From IMG/VR virus record IMGVR_UViG_3300029286_000077, positions 1 through 44,452 of that record: a DNA stretch of 44,452 bases; one strand, given 5' to 3'. Source of the DNA: a virus. Positions 1-8,746 of the stretch are shown piece after piece (the stretch's first letter is position 1; each line of letters starts with the position of its first letter). Both the position numbers and the translations under genes were made by a program. The notes beneath the pieces were generated by a model, which saw only the letters and a program-made list of their open reading frames with translations, was not told where the DNA came from and made no database searches.

Positions 1-1997
1 GATAGTTCAGTTAATGAGGGGTAGGTAGCAACTGCGGCAGAAACAATCTTCTTTGAACCATCTGTTATTAAAATCTCCGAGGCAGTTAAGTAAGAACCTG
101 TTATTGAAGTGGCAAATGTTGGTGTAGTTAACGGAGCCTTTAATGCGAGTGCATCAAAAACAGCATTGCCAGAAGGAGCAATTGTTGTATGTCCGTCCGT
201 AATATTGTCTTCTACTTGAGAAACTATATCGGTTGTCATCGCAAAGGTTCCATCCTTTGCAGGCATTGTATTCGTATATGAAGTGGCAGAAGTATTGGCT
301 ACTGAAATAGTATTCACTCCAGTAGAAGTACCCTTCATCGCTATCTTATCTTTATCAAAGGTTTTAAGTGCGGTTACGGTTTGTGCTGTTCCAAGCAACA
401 TATCGCCACTACCAGCAACTGACTGCCAGCTACAAGTTCCATCGCCATCTTCTCTTAAGTATTTAGTTCCACCTGCCTCATTAGTTGAAAGAATTGCTGT
501 TCCCTCGTGGGTATGGACAGCGGCGGCACCACCTATATCTGACAAAACTTCTGAGTAACTTTTACCTTCTAAGCCATTTGCAGTAAACTTAGCATAATCG
601 TTATCAGCTACATCGGCAGCGTCAATTTTTACATAATTAGTATTTGCAATTCCATAAGTTCCATCTCCAGTATTAGCACCTGATACCGATACTGCACCAG
701 CTCCGATTGTTAAGACAGAACTATTCGCGACATTCCCCGTAAGGGTAACTGTTCCAGTATTCACGGTTAATGCAGTTGTTAGTGTTGCATTAGTTACCGT
801 TCCAGCATTTCCCGTTACACTTCCTGCAATTGCATTGGTTGCCTCTAAATCTACAAACCAACCCTTAGTTAGTCTTGTTCCTGTTGAACCCAAACTAACG
901 GCTCCCAAAATATCTCCAGTCATCGTTCCGCCAGATAACTTTAGATAATTGGCATCTAAAAATTCTTGATTTATAGGAATTTGCCAATGTGAGTCTTCAT
1001 CTCCTTGATAATATAAAACACAGGTTGTGTTTTGGCTTCCACTAACAGTATTAAAATAAACTTTTCCAACCAAACGAGAACCAGCTGCTGGTGTATAATC
1101 AGTTGATAGCGTAGAATATACCCTTAACCTTGCCTTTGATGTAACCAATTCACTAAGATTTGAAGTGGCTATTAAGACTTCAGATGTGTCTGCTTTTCTT
1201 TCATAAAAACGCCAAAATACTCTAACGGCTCTATTACCAGCAGTTTTTTCCGCAAATATATTTAAATCATAAACACCAGCTTTTAATAATTCAAAAGTAA
1301 GGGCAGCTGGCGAAATCCATTCCTCAATTAGAGTGTCTGCTTCCGCATCTACAGAAGCACTAACATTGGCAGTTGCCAATGCACTTGCAGTTATTGAGCA
1401 TTGCTTATAAGCAGCCACATCTCCATCTGCGGCATCAAGCATATAGAATCTGGAACCGACTTTCAAGACTGAACTATCTACATATTCTTTATCAACCAAT
1501 TGATGTTGGTCTGTAAAATCAGCGTGAGCATCTTCGTATAATGGAAAGCCATTTATAATCGTCTGTGGGGTGGTCTGGTCCAAAGCCAAACAAGATGAAT
1601 TAGCCGCATTATCGCCAGTATTCGTCCCAGAAACAGAAGCATCTAATGGGACCGTAAGTGTCTTTGAAGTAGTTCCGCCGGCGATGGTAAAACCAACTAA
1701 GGCTGAAGTAAATGTGAGTCCATTAACTGTTGTAGGAGTTATACCTCCCAAAGATAAAACAATCTCTGGTGTAGACCCAGGGTTAGTAACTGAACCGACT
1801 ATTCCATCAGAAGCAGATATAGTAACCATTGTAACCGAGCCTAATCCTATTTCTGCTGGTGTGGCATTTTCAAAACTATCTGTTCCAGTTTTACGAATAA
1901 ACTCTCCTAATCCAGAAATTGGCAGGTCAAAAAGACCTGTTACCATTGAAATTTCCGAACTGGTACTAGCTTCTCCCTGGGGCGAAATATAACTCAT
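1..1997 (-). CDS. tail fibre / appendage protein, C-terminus beyond window
   Basis: An open frame runs without a stop from an ATG at 1997 to base 1, giving the first 665 residues of a larger protein. The composition is Gly/Thr/Ala/Asn-rich and beta-like. About two thirds along it carries the phrase LSGGTMTGDIL, a hallmark of phage tail-fibre shafts, followed by TGTRLTKGWFVDLEAT-type text, also common in fibres. Near the window edge it reads TYPSLTELS, a phrase that in many fibres precedes YVKGVTSAIQ. The start lies one base after the stop of the upstream coiled-coil gene (TAA G ATG), which suggests translational coupling. The role in host adhesion is inferred from family features; the receptor-binding end is not in the window. 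Confidence 0.8.
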   Translation of the reverse strand, partial: MSYISPQGEASTSSEISMVTGLFDLPISGLGEFIRKTGTDSFENATPAEIGLGSVTMVTISASDGIVGSVTNPGSTPEIVLSLGGITPTTVNGLTFTSALVGFTIAGGTTSKTLTVPLDASVSGTNTGDNAANSSCLALDQTTPQTIINGFPLYEDAHADFTDQHQLVDKEYVDSSVLKVGSRFYMLDAADGDVAAYKQCSITASALATANVSASVDAEADTLIEEWISPAALTFELLKAGVYDLNIFAEKTAGNRAVRVFWRFYERKADTSEVLIATSNLSELVTSKARLRVYSTLSTDYTPAAGSRLVGKVYFNTVSGSQNTTCVLYYQGDEDSHWQIPINQEFLDANYLKLSGGTMTGDILGAVSLGSTGTRLTKGWFVDLEATNAIAGSVTGNAGTVTNATLTTALTVNTGTVTLTGNVANSSVLTIGAGAVSVSGANTGDGTYGIANTNYVKIDAADVADNDYAKFTANGLEGKSYSEVLSDIGGAAAVHTHEGTAILSTNEAGGTKYLREDGDGTCSWQSVAGSGDMLLGTAQTVTALKTFDKDKIAMKGTSTGVNTISVANTSATSYTNTMPAKDGTFAMTTDIVSQVEDNITDGHTTIAPSGNAVFDALALKAPLTTPTFATSITGSYLTASEILITDGSKKIVSAAVATYPSLTEL

Positions 1998-1998
1998 C

Positions 1999-2487
1999 TT
2001 ATAAAATTAACTTTGTATTGGGAAACAACTCCTTATATTTTTTCTCCAATCTTTCTTTATAGATATTATAATCACGGACCTTCTCACTAAGAACCTTTTC
2101 TTCTTTAACGATTCTTTGGTGGGCGATATTTTCTGCTTCTTTAATTTCTGCAAGAGTATTATCTTCTGCGGAAATCCTTTTATTCATTTCATCTATATAA
2201 GAAATATATAAATCAAAAGACCTTTCTGCTCGAGAAAGAATTTCTAAATCTTCTCCAATAGATTTATTAAATGTCTTTTGTATATCACACAACTCTTTTT
2301 CAAGTTCGTCAATAGAACTATTAAGTAAAACTTCTTTATCGTGAAGTTCAGATACCAACATTGCGGCTTCGGAAGATTTACCACGAACAATAGTTTCCTC
2401 CTGAGAAAGGGCATTCATTGCGAGCCTCTTTTCTAATTGCTTAGAAGCAATATCTTTTAATATCGCCTCGTATCTTTCTCTTCTCAT
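1999..2487 (-). CDS. coiled-coil virion-associated protein, function unknown
   Basis: This 162-residue protein is almost entirely charged and helical. Glu/Lys/Arg heptad-like stretches run from about residue 5 to 150, as expected for a long coiled coil, and there are no membrane segments. It lies between a small beta-rich gene and the distal fibre gene, and the start of the fibre gene is one base past its stop. The position suggests a structural or fibre-assembly role (for example a chaperone or linker), but I recognise no family. The upstream sequence is A/T-rich with no Shine-Dalgarno motif. Confidence 0.7.
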   Translation of the reverse strand: MRRERYEAILKDIASKQLEKRLAMNALSQEETIVRGKSSEAAMLVSELHDKEVLLNSSIDELEKELCDIQKTFNKSIGEDLEILSRAERSFDLYISYIDEMNKRISAEDNTLAEIKEAENIAHQRIVKEEKVLSEKVRDYNIYKERLEKKYKELFPNTKLIL

Positions 2488-2497
2488 ATTTAATTAT

Positions 2498-2827
2498 TTA
2501 GCGATTTATAATTCTATAGTTTACAAATCCGCTGCACTGGACTGCTCCACCTAATGAGATTGTAAAGGCTTCATCTGCAGTACACTTTAATACACCCTCT
2601 TCGTCGTGCATTATATTTTCAATTGTATAACCTTGATTGGCGGTTAATGAATATGCCCCAGTAATTGCGGTAGAACCACTCTTAATTGTCATTGTAACCG
2701 CAGAATTTGGCACAAGATTTAAGTGGTCGATTACAATGCTTCCACCGTCTGTTGGGGCAGCAATTACTATATTGTCTCCTGCAGAAGAAAAACTAACAAC
2801 CGCTCTTTGTGTTTTATTTACAAACAT
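2498..2827 (-). CDS. small beta-rich structural protein
   Basis: A 109-residue protein made of short Val/Ile/Thr/Ser/Gly strands, without signal peptide or membrane segment. It resembles the small head-decoration or fibre-associated beta domains found in tailed-phage structural modules, and it lies between the 887-residue fibre gene and the coiled-coil gene. There is no enzyme motif. The start at 2827 follows an AT-only leader without SD. The exact role is unknown; structural-protein status is inferred from composition and location. Confidence 0.65.
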   Translation of the reverse strand: MFVNKTQRAVVSFSSAGDNIVIAAPTDGGSIVIDHLNLVPNSAVTMTIKSGSTAITGAYSLTANQGYTIENIMHDEEGVLKCTADEAFTISLGGAVQCSGFVNYRIINR

Positions 2828-2880
2828 ATTATGTTATTTTAAATTATTTTTTAAAGTCAGTTTGATAGGCAAACCCTTTC

Positions 2881-2910
2881 GGGGAGGGCTCTGCTAATTA
2901 GAGAACCCCC
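2881..2910 (-). promoter_or_regulatory. GC-rich hairpin downstream of HNH gene
   Basis: Within the 97-base gap after the HNH gene, GGGCTCT (2886-2892) pairs with AGAG and CCC (2900-2908), extended by the outer GGGG/CC bases. It could attenuate readthrough from the HNH gene or protect the mRNA. There is no clear U-run on the minus strand, so it is not a classical terminator. Confidence 0.35.
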
Positions 2911-2924
2911 GAGAGAAACTATTT

Positions 2925-3416
2925 CTAAGCGGCAATTATCTTGTTAACAACGCACTCTAATTCTCTAATTCTTTTTGATTGTAATTTAATAAGTGTCCCG
3001 TGTTCGTGATTATTAGCAGAAACGACTGCCAAATTTTCTATTCTATTATCATTTCTAATTCCATTAAGGTGGTGAACATATTCATCTTTATTTAATTTTC
3101 TTTTAAGAAAATTTTCTATTACATATCTATGCTCAAATATATTCTTCCCATTAATTCTAAGTGTAACATAACCAGTTTTTAATAAGTGTTTTCCACCCCT
3201 CCAGTTAGAACACTTGTCCCCAGATGGCATAACCCCCTTTAGTCCCATATTCCACGATAATCTCTTTCTTTTTGGAATACCATATCTTTTAAACCATCTA
3301 AATGGTTCAAATTTATTTACCCCTCCCAGAATAGCAATTTCTGAAATAGGTAATCTTTTTATTAAATATAAATATTCTAATTCTTTCTTTGATAGTTTAA
3401 ATTTTCTTTTTGACAT
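2925..3416 (-). CDS. HNH homing endonuclease (HNH_3-like)
   Basis: A 163-residue protein. The N-terminal third is basic and helical and could bind DNA. The C-terminal half contains GYVTLRINGK, then EHRYVIENFL, then VHHLNGIRNDNRIENLAVVS, the arrangement of HNH_3-type endonucleases with the catalytic His pair in VHHLNG and the second-His region at NNHEH. The gene stands between two structural genes and is flanked by hairpins on both sides, as expected for a mobile free-standing homing endonuclease. Its last residues (VVNKIIAA) resemble the end of the preceding fibre (VVNKKIAA), although the codons differ. Confidence 0.85.
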   Translation of the reverse strand: MSKRKFKLSKKELEYLYLIKRLPISEIAILGGVNKFEPFRWFKRYGIPKRKRLSWNMGLKGVMPSGDKCSNWRGGKHLLKTGYVTLRINGKNIFEHRYVIENFLKRKLNKDEYVHHLNGIRNDNRIENLAVVSANNHEHGTLIKLQSKRIRELECVVNKIIAA

Positions 3417-3448
3417 AATTTTGTAGATTAAAATTACGGTTTTGGTTG

Positions 3449-3475
3449 GTGGGGAGAGAATCTACCCCTCCCCAC
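3449..3475 (-). terminator. strong GC hairpin after the 887-residue fibre gene
   Basis: GTGGGGAG (3449-3456) and CTCCCCAC (3468-3475) form a perfect 8-bp stem with an 11-base loop, about 40 bases beyond the fibre stop. On the minus strand no long U-run follows, so it may be an RNA-processing or attenuation hairpin rather than a full terminator. Confidence 0.5.
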
Positions 3476-3512
3476 TCTTTATAACTAACGTAACCAAATA
3501 GGCAACATTATT

Positions 3513-6176
3513 TTATGCTGCTATCTTTTTATTTACTACCCACCAGTTGGCACCATCACTTACGATAGTGATACTGTCATATTGTGCGTCAACTTCGGCA
3601 TTTGTCGCGGCACCATCAATGGTTTCTGCACCTGGGGTATCAATCGTAACGGCAGCTGCATCGGCAGATGTCTTTTTGATTGTATACCATAATCCAGCGG
3701 TTCCAGAAACGGCAGGTAATGTAAGGGTTCTAGCAATTGTATTGCCAATTGTATAGAGACCACACATTGCTACTGTTAGAACTGCGGCACCATCGGCACC
3801 GGCAGTAATTTGTCCATATGAAGGAGCGGTAAGTTGTACTTGACCAGCAGTACCAGGAACTAAGGTGATATCACCATTAGCACCATCGGTAATTGTGATT
3901 GTAGCAGAACTTGTTCCTCCATTTGTTTCGAGAACTAAATCATACGCACCTTGCGAAGATATAAGTCCTGAAGCGGCACCAGTACCAACTAAGATACCAG
4001 CAAATGTTGCGTCAGCAACACTATCCCAACCAATTGCGAGATGTTGAGTTGCTGTTCCAGCCTTATCGGCATAGAATACCAATGCACCATCTGGATTAGC
4101 GGCAGCAGCATCTTTTAATACACAGTCAATTCTGCCATATACCTCTTCGGCATCAGCATCGTCTTGACCAGTAAATAAGATACGAGAGATAACATCTCCA
4201 ACCGCTTCAGCACCAGCACCTGGTGTATGATTGAATTTCAATACGGCACCAAGGGCACCACCAGTAGTTGAATTTAATTCCAACATACCACCAGCAGAAG
4301 CACCACTTCCAGTTATCTGTAAAGCGGCAGCAGTAGAATCCTTTGCGTTAATATAAACACAAACAGGATTACTTGACATTGTTCCACCGGCATTGGTGAA
4401 TACGGCAAGATAAGAAGTGGCAGCGGCAGGAGTTCCTGTAGCAGACACTCTTAATATGGCACCACCAGCAGCGGTAGCACCAGAACCAGTAATTTCGGCA
4501 ACTGCCTTTGTAGAAGCCTTAACTCCAGAACCTGTAATTAAGACATCAGAAACAGAGGTAGAAGCAGAAGCGATGTTAAGTGCCTTGGCACCAACACCAA
4601 CAGAGGTTATTTTAACAGCATCTCCAGTTGGAGCGGCAGTTCCTCCGTCAACCATCAATACTTCTAAACCAACAGTGCTATCGGTACAAGTACCAGCAGT
4701 ATTGGTAGAGGTATTCATTAACTTTAACACTGAACCAGCAGCGGTTAGGGTAAATGTATCACAATTAGCAATATTTGAACGGCTAATTAATAATGTATCA
4801 TAATCTAACGAAGCACTGGCAGTTGTTTGTGTAACCGAAGAAGTAATAGAGGCAAGGTTCCCAGTTTTGGGAGTTGCACTTATATTACCATTTTCAGTAT
4901 TAACAATCTTTAACAATTCACCAGCAGCGAATGTTTCGGCACTATTGGTAATTTGTAAAGCGTCTCCAGTTGTAAGTGCGGTACAGGTAATATCTAAAGC
5001 ATCACCAGTTGTAGAGGCAGAAGCAATCGTTAATCCAATTGTACCAGCGGCAGAAGTTGTAATCGTGGTTGCACCATCGGCGGCAACAGAAAATTCATCT
5101 GCGGCACCATCATAACACTGAATGTATTTACCAGCAAATGAAGCGGCAGAAGTATCTAAGTGTAAGAGTACACCGGTAGTAACTGCGTCAGCATTTACAT
5201 CAATAACATTTTTGTCGGTAGCAGCATCAGCAACAATCGTTAGTGCAGCACTATCGGCAGTGTTTGTAATAGATACAACACCGTCTGTCATAGTGAAATC
5301 ACCAGCGGTAATAGATAAAGCGGCAGTACCAGTTGCTGAACCAGCAATTACAGTAGCACCATCATCTCCAATGGTTAAGACATCTGAGCCGTCTTCAACA
5401 CAGGCTACAAAATAACCAGTTGTAAGACCTGCATCTGTAGTAACTAATCTCAAAATGTCTCCATCAGTAAGACCATTACAAGTAACAACAACCGCAGAAC
5501 CAGTTGATAGACCTGAACTAGTCAGGGCTAAAATGGTTTCATTGTCATTGTCTGTAAGACCAATTTTACCATCAGAGAATAAAATATCTCCTGCGGTAAT
5601 TGTAAGTGCAGTGGCATCAGCACCCCCAGTAATTACTAGGGTAGAACCAATTGTAACGGCACCGGTTGAAGTTGTAGCAATAGAGACTGTTCCAGCTCCA
5701 GTTGCTTCTAAATCCAAATTGGCGGCAGATGTTAAAGTGGGACCAACAAAAGAGGTTCCAGTAATAGCACCGGCGGCAGATACTGACCACGTAGAACTAG
5801 TACCAGTAATATCATTACCAGCACCAGCATTCGTGAATAGTACAATTGGACCACCAGAAGCGGCATCGGCATTTAAAGCCAATGTAGCGGTGTCTTGATT
5901 GACACCATTTAAAGTTAACGCACCAGCGTCAACAGTGATGGTTCGACCATCATCATATCCATCATTCAAACTATAATTAATAAGGGAACCTGCGGTGCCG
6001 AGAATACTCTCAACGCCTTGGGCTACATATACTAATTCATTACTTGAATTAACGTATAAACCATTGGACACAGAACCCAATGGGTTTGAAGAATTTGTAG
6101 CGTGAAACCTTAAAATACCTTCTTTTAAGTTAATATTTTTAGGTGAACTATAATTCTTCGAAGCTATAGTAGACAT
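3513..6176 (-). CDS. large Ala/Thr-rich repetitive fibre protein next to the capsid gene
   Basis: An 887-residue protein dominated by Ala, Thr, Gly, Asp and Val in degenerate repeats of about 35-45 residues (motifs such as LTITAGD, TTGDALDI, ADGATTI). These predict a long beta-structured trimeric shaft. The N-terminus (about residues 1-60) is less repetitive and probably attaches to the particle. The last about 100 residues (SYGQITAG to NWWVVNKKIAA) look like a distinct terminal domain seen at the tip of phage fibres. It directly follows the major capsid gene, so a head fibre or a tail fibre are both possible. The untranslated leader has an inverted repeat. Many antisense open frames over this gene are artefacts of its composition. 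Confidence 0.8.
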   Translation of the reverse strand: MSTIASKNYSSPKNINLKEGILRFHATNSSNPLGSVSNGLYVNSSNELVYVAQGVESILGTAGSLINYSLNDGYDDGRTITVDAGALTLNGVNQDTATLALNADAASGGPIVLFTNAGAGNDITGTSSTWSVSAAGAITGTSFVGPTLTSAANLDLEATGAGTVSIATTSTGAVTIGSTLVITGGADATALTITAGDILFSDGKIGLTDNDNETILALTSSGLSTGSAVVVTCNGLTDGDILRLVTTDAGLTTGYFVACVEDGSDVLTIGDDGATVIAGSATGTAALSITAGDFTMTDGVVSITNTADSAALTIVADAATDKNVIDVNADAVTTGVLLHLDTSAASFAGKYIQCYDGAADEFSVAADGATTITTSAAGTIGLTIASASTTGDALDITCTALTTGDALQITNSAETFAAGELLKIVNTENGNISATPKTGNLASITSSVTQTTASASLDYDTLLISRSNIANCDTFTLTAAGSVLKLMNTSTNTAGTCTDSTVGLEVLMVDGGTAAPTGDAVKITSVGVGAKALNIASASTSVSDVLITGSGVKASTKAVAEITGSGATAAGGAILRVSATGTPAAATSYLAVFTNAGGTMSSNPVCVYINAKDSTAAALQITGSGASAGGMLELNSTTGGALGAVLKFNHTPGAGAEAVGDVISRILFTGQDDADAEEVYGRIDCVLKDAAAANPDGALVFYADKAGTATQHLAIGWDSVADATFAGILVGTGAASGLISSQGAYDLVLETNGGTSSATITITDGANGDITLVPGTAGQVQLTAPSYGQITAGADGAAVLTVAMCGLYTIGNTIARTLTLPAVSGTAGLWYTIKKTSADAAAVTIDTPGAETIDGAATNAEVDAQYDSITIVSDGANWWVVNKKIAA

Positions 6177-6185
6177 ATTTTTGTA

Positions 6186-6235
6186 AGTCTCGTGTATAGT
6201 AAGCGGCGTCTATTCCACATACCCACTCCGAGACT
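6186..6235 (-). promoter_or_regulatory. inverted repeat in leader of the fibre gene
   Basis: AGTCTCG (6186-6192) and CGAGACT (6229-6235) are perfect 7-bp complements separated by 36 bases, ending about ten bases before the fibre start codon on the minus strand. The helix would sit just 5' of the initiation site, where it could modulate fibre translation. A TAAGCGG copy lies in its loop. Confidence 0.4.
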
Positions 6236-6262
6236 ATTAAGTTTATTCGAATAATCGACACG

Positions 6263-6286
6263 GGTGGGCAGGTTACCCTACCCACC
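6263..6286 (-). terminator. GC hairpin after major capsid gene
   Basis: GGTGGG (6263-6268) and CCCACC (6281-6286) form a stem 24 bases past the capsid stop on the minus strand, with further pairing inside the loop. This placement is typical for a partial terminator that lowers expression of genes after the abundant capsid protein. A T-run is lacking. Confidence 0.45.
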
Positions 6287-6309
6287 TTATGCGATTTTAA
6301 TAACTATGC

Positions 6310-7299
6310 TTAGGTGTTGTTCCCTTGAGAGCCAACCCACATTCTGGCAATATCATTAAAGCCATAAGCAAACATAGAGTGTTCAGAAACCTGAATCTCT
6401 TTGGTCTTATAGACAGTATGAGTTTCATCAAGTGTAGGTGCCTCTGATTCAATGAATTGAAAACCATTCCAATCATTCATCTTAGAACTATCGAACATAA
6501 ACCAATAAGCATCATTGGTTAAATAATCGAGAGCAATAATTTTGAATGCTGGTACGGCAGCCGCATCATTATCAAAAGACTCTGGAATCTTGCCAGCCTT
6601 AATGGCTCCCAAGATTTCAACAGCTTTGAAGTAAACAGAAGAACCTTTCTTACAAACCAAGGTATCAAGGTTTGCAGAATCAGGATTTCCTCTGGGGTCA
6701 ACAAACTTAGAGGCAGTCAAATGAGCAGCCTTTAAAGCCGCATAATCAAATGACATATTGTAGGTAGTGCCATCATAAACAATATTGTTCATATCGGTTC
6801 CACCGTCTTCTCTTGTGTGGGCGATACTAAATGGTTCAACCCCATCTCCACCTACGTTAGCGATGGTTTTTGTACCAGCACTTCCAGTATGGGTGTATGA
6901 AGTAGACCAACCATTGGTAAGTAATTCAGCACACAATTTCTCTCTCTTTCGCAAGTCAGCTTTTTTAAGTTCACCTACGATGTTTGTTAAGTCTCTTTTC
7001 TTAATTCCAAATTTCCACATCTGATAAGAGATGGGAAGTAATTTGGCAATCATTTCCTGAGTATACGATTTATCATAACCCTGTACAGGAATATCGGAGG
7101 TTATAACGGCGTTTTCACTAACGTAATCGGCTTCGCCTAAGCCAGACAGACTGCTATCTTTCTCATAATAATCCGTTGTAGTCCTGAAGTTAAAATATGA
7201 TTTATATTTCTCTTCGGGAGTTGACGTCTTAAGCCATATGTTTTGTATAGCTTTATTTACGAGGTCAGCAGCTTGTCCTAAAGTTAAAGGAGCAGGCAT
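6310..7299 (-). CDS. major capsid protein (HK97-fold, probable)
   Basis: The 329-residue size is right for an HK97-fold capsid subunit without a fused scaffold. The N-terminal helix region (LGQAADLVNKAIQNIWL) is followed by aromatic-rich strands (YKSYFNFRTTTDYYEK), a long central helix region with basic residues (about 95-130, ELKKADLRKREKLCAELL, spine-helix-like), and a C-terminal beta domain ending in FAYGFNDIARMW. Gene order (portal, scaffold, decoration-like, this gene) supports the call. The assignment rests on position, size and secondary-structure pattern, since sequence identity to a named family cannot be judged by eye. Confidence 0.8.
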   Translation of the reverse strand: MPAPLTLGQAADLVNKAIQNIWLKTSTPEEKYKSYFNFRTTTDYYEKDSSLSGLGEADYVSENAVITSDIPVQGYDKSYTQEMIAKLLPISYQMWKFGIKKRDLTNIVGELKKADLRKREKLCAELLTNGWSTSYTHTGSAGTKTIANVGGDGVEPFSIAHTREDGGTDMNNIVYDGTTYNMSFDYAALKAAHLTASKFVDPRGNPDSANLDTLVCKKGSSVYFKAVEILGAIKAGKIPESFDNDAAAVPAFKIIALDYLTNDAYWFMFDSSKMNDWNGFQFIESEAPTLDETHTVYKTKEIQVSEHSMFAYGFNDIARMWVGSQGNNT

Positions 7300-7318
7300 A
7301 TTGTAAGATTATTATTTG

Positions 7319-7753
7319 TTAAGCAGCAGAAGGTGCGACACCAGAACCAACTAAAATATATCCAATGGCAGAAGTAGTGGTAGAGCCAGGTTTCATTTGC
7401 AAGAAGCAAACTTCCTTGACAGTAGCATCGGAATCTGTATCACTGACCGTATTTTTGTCGATTAGTATCATCCTGTCTCCATTGTTAGCGGCAGCGACAG
7501 TATTGGCTGTTTGGGCTTCTACTAATTCGTTACCAGTAACAATATAAGCCAATACTTCAGTGTCAGCGGATGTAGCCGCTTCCATACATATTGCCTTACG
7601 AGTATAGTGAAGTGAAGCAGCAGTACATGCAGCCCAAGTGGTTGCACCTACACTAAGGTCAATCAAATCACCAGCAGACAGGGTTTGTGCAGAAATGGGG
7701 AGTTTTAAACACTCTCCATCTTTGACATCACTAAGGACTTTAAATCCAACCAT
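7319..7753 (-). CDS. capsid decoration / head-stabilising protein (probable)
   Basis: A 144-residue Ala/Thr/Val-rich beta protein placed between scaffold and major capsid genes, the usual slot for a capsid cement or decoration protein. The pattern of short strands (LSAGDLIDLSVG, LAYIVTGNELVEAQ, GDRMILIDKN, IGYILVGSG) matches small head-decoration folds such as those related to lambda gpD or phage capsid stabilisers. No signal peptide or catalytic motif is seen. The start is preceded by an A/T tract, without SD. Confidence 0.65.
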   Translation of the reverse strand: MVGFKVLSDVKDGECLKLPISAQTLSAGDLIDLSVGATTWAACTAASLHYTRKAICMEAATSADTEVLAYIVTGNELVEAQTANTVAAANNGDRMILIDKNTVSDTDSDATVKEVCFLQMKPGSTTTSAIGYILVGSGVAPSAA

Positions 7754-7769
7754 GTTGTTTTTTTATTAA

Positions 7770-8576
7770 CTATTCAAAATCAGAGTCATCAAATCCCTTT
7801 AAATAGGGTTTTAATTCGGGAGAAATTGAACTTTCTTTTGTAACCTTTGCGGTTGTTGTTCCTCCGTGGGCAGCAGTTTTTAGTTTTGTCTGCTGGGCGG
7901 CAACAGTCGCTGGGTCTATTTTTGAAGTTCCCACTATTTCGTTATGAATTTTCTCTAAGAGTTTTTTAAAATCCTTAGGATTATTCGGTTTCTTGTAGAT
8001 AGAGAACTCTTCTCTGAACTTGTCCCAGAGTAAATTGTCTGGGTCATTTTTTGGGTCGTATTCTGGATGGTTTTCAATAAAGTCATCTAAGACTTGACTG
8101 TTTGCGTCTTGTGTGGTATCGCCCCTAAAGGCGAGTCCCTCATCTTTGGCAACCACTTTCAGAATCTTCCTGAAATTAGCAATCTCCTCTGGATTATATT
8201 GAGAGAGAACTTCCGAATCTTCGACGGGTTCTTCGACTTTCGTCTCCGAAACTTCATCCTTAAAGAATTCGGTTTTCTTTTTCTCTTTTAATAACTTTCG
8301 GAGTCGCTCAATTTCAAACCTTCTTGCCCGTTCAACAAGGGTTTCCCCTTCAACGGGTTTTGGTCCAACTGGTTCAGGTACTATAATAGGCTCTTCAACG
8401 GGTACTTCAGGGGTTTCTGATTTCTCTTCAACCACTGGTTCTTCGTCAGGCTTTTTTTCGGGGGAAGGTTCCGCAGGTGTTTCCTCAACCTCTTCTATCT
8501 GGGGGGGAACGATAACCTCTTCGGCATCGCCATCCTCAGTAAAAAGTTCTTTTACTTCCTCATTCTCTTGTTCCAT
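7770..8576 (-). CDS. capsid scaffolding protein
   Basis: A 268-residue acidic protein. Residues 1-85 are a disordered Glu/Pro/Val-rich stretch. Residues 80-105 are a basic helix (ERARRFEIERLRKLLKEKKK), and the rest is helical with a short acidic C-terminus (KGFDDSDFE). This low-complexity, highly charged, helical profile directly upstream of decoration and capsid genes is characteristic of phage scaffolding proteins. No protease motif is visible here or in neighbours, so scaffold removal by cleavage is not supported. Its mRNA leader carries the overlapping inverted repeats at 8641-8729. Confidence 0.75.
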   Translation of the reverse strand: MEQENEEVKELFTEDGDAEEVIVPPQIEEVEETPAEPSPEKKPDEEPVVEEKSETPEVPVEEPIIVPEPVGPKPVEGETLVERARRFEIERLRKLLKEKKKTEFFKDEVSETKVEEPVEDSEVLSQYNPEEIANFRKILKVVAKDEGLAFRGDTTQDANSQVLDDFIENHPEYDPKNDPDNLLWDKFREEFSIYKKPNNPKDFKKLLEKIHNEIVGTSKIDPATVAAQQTKLKTAAHGGTTTAKVTKESSISPELKPYLKGFDDSDFE

Positions 8577-8640
8577 AATTTTTTACGCCATTATTTTAAC
8601 TAGGCGGCGAAACCTAGAATTAGGATTAATAAAAACAACC

Positions 8641-8729
8641 CCCTAAGGAGTTGGATTTATTCTCTAATCAGAAAGCTTGGAAGCGAAATGATTAGGGAAT
8701 AATCCCAACCCCTTAAGTTTCCAAGCTTT
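8641..8729 (-). ncRNA. structured leader with two overlapping inverted repeats
   Basis: Arm A (8641-8670) pairs with A' (8689-8717) over about 28 bp with few mismatches; most of these become G-U pairs on the minus strand, which is the transcribed one. Arm B AAAGCTTGGAA (8672-8682) lies in the loop of A and is the perfect 11-bp complement of TTCCAAGCTTT (8719-8729), outside A'. The two stems cross. Connecting loops are only 1, 6 and 1 bases, so both cannot form in full: this is either a switch or a partial pseudoknot. It sits between a small head gene and the scaffold start, in the head operon leader. Confidence 0.6.
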
Positions 8730-8746
8730 AATAAATTGTAAACGTG

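Noticed and set aside
283-1992. Plus-strand open frames opposite the terminal fibre gene
   Set aside because: The minus frame is open over the full 1997 bases and encodes recognisable fibre motifs; the plus frames are shadows.
3547-5898. Several plus-strand open frames opposite the 887-residue fibre gene
   Set aside because: Ala/Pro/Val-rich antisense shadows caused by the codon bias of the repetitive fibre.
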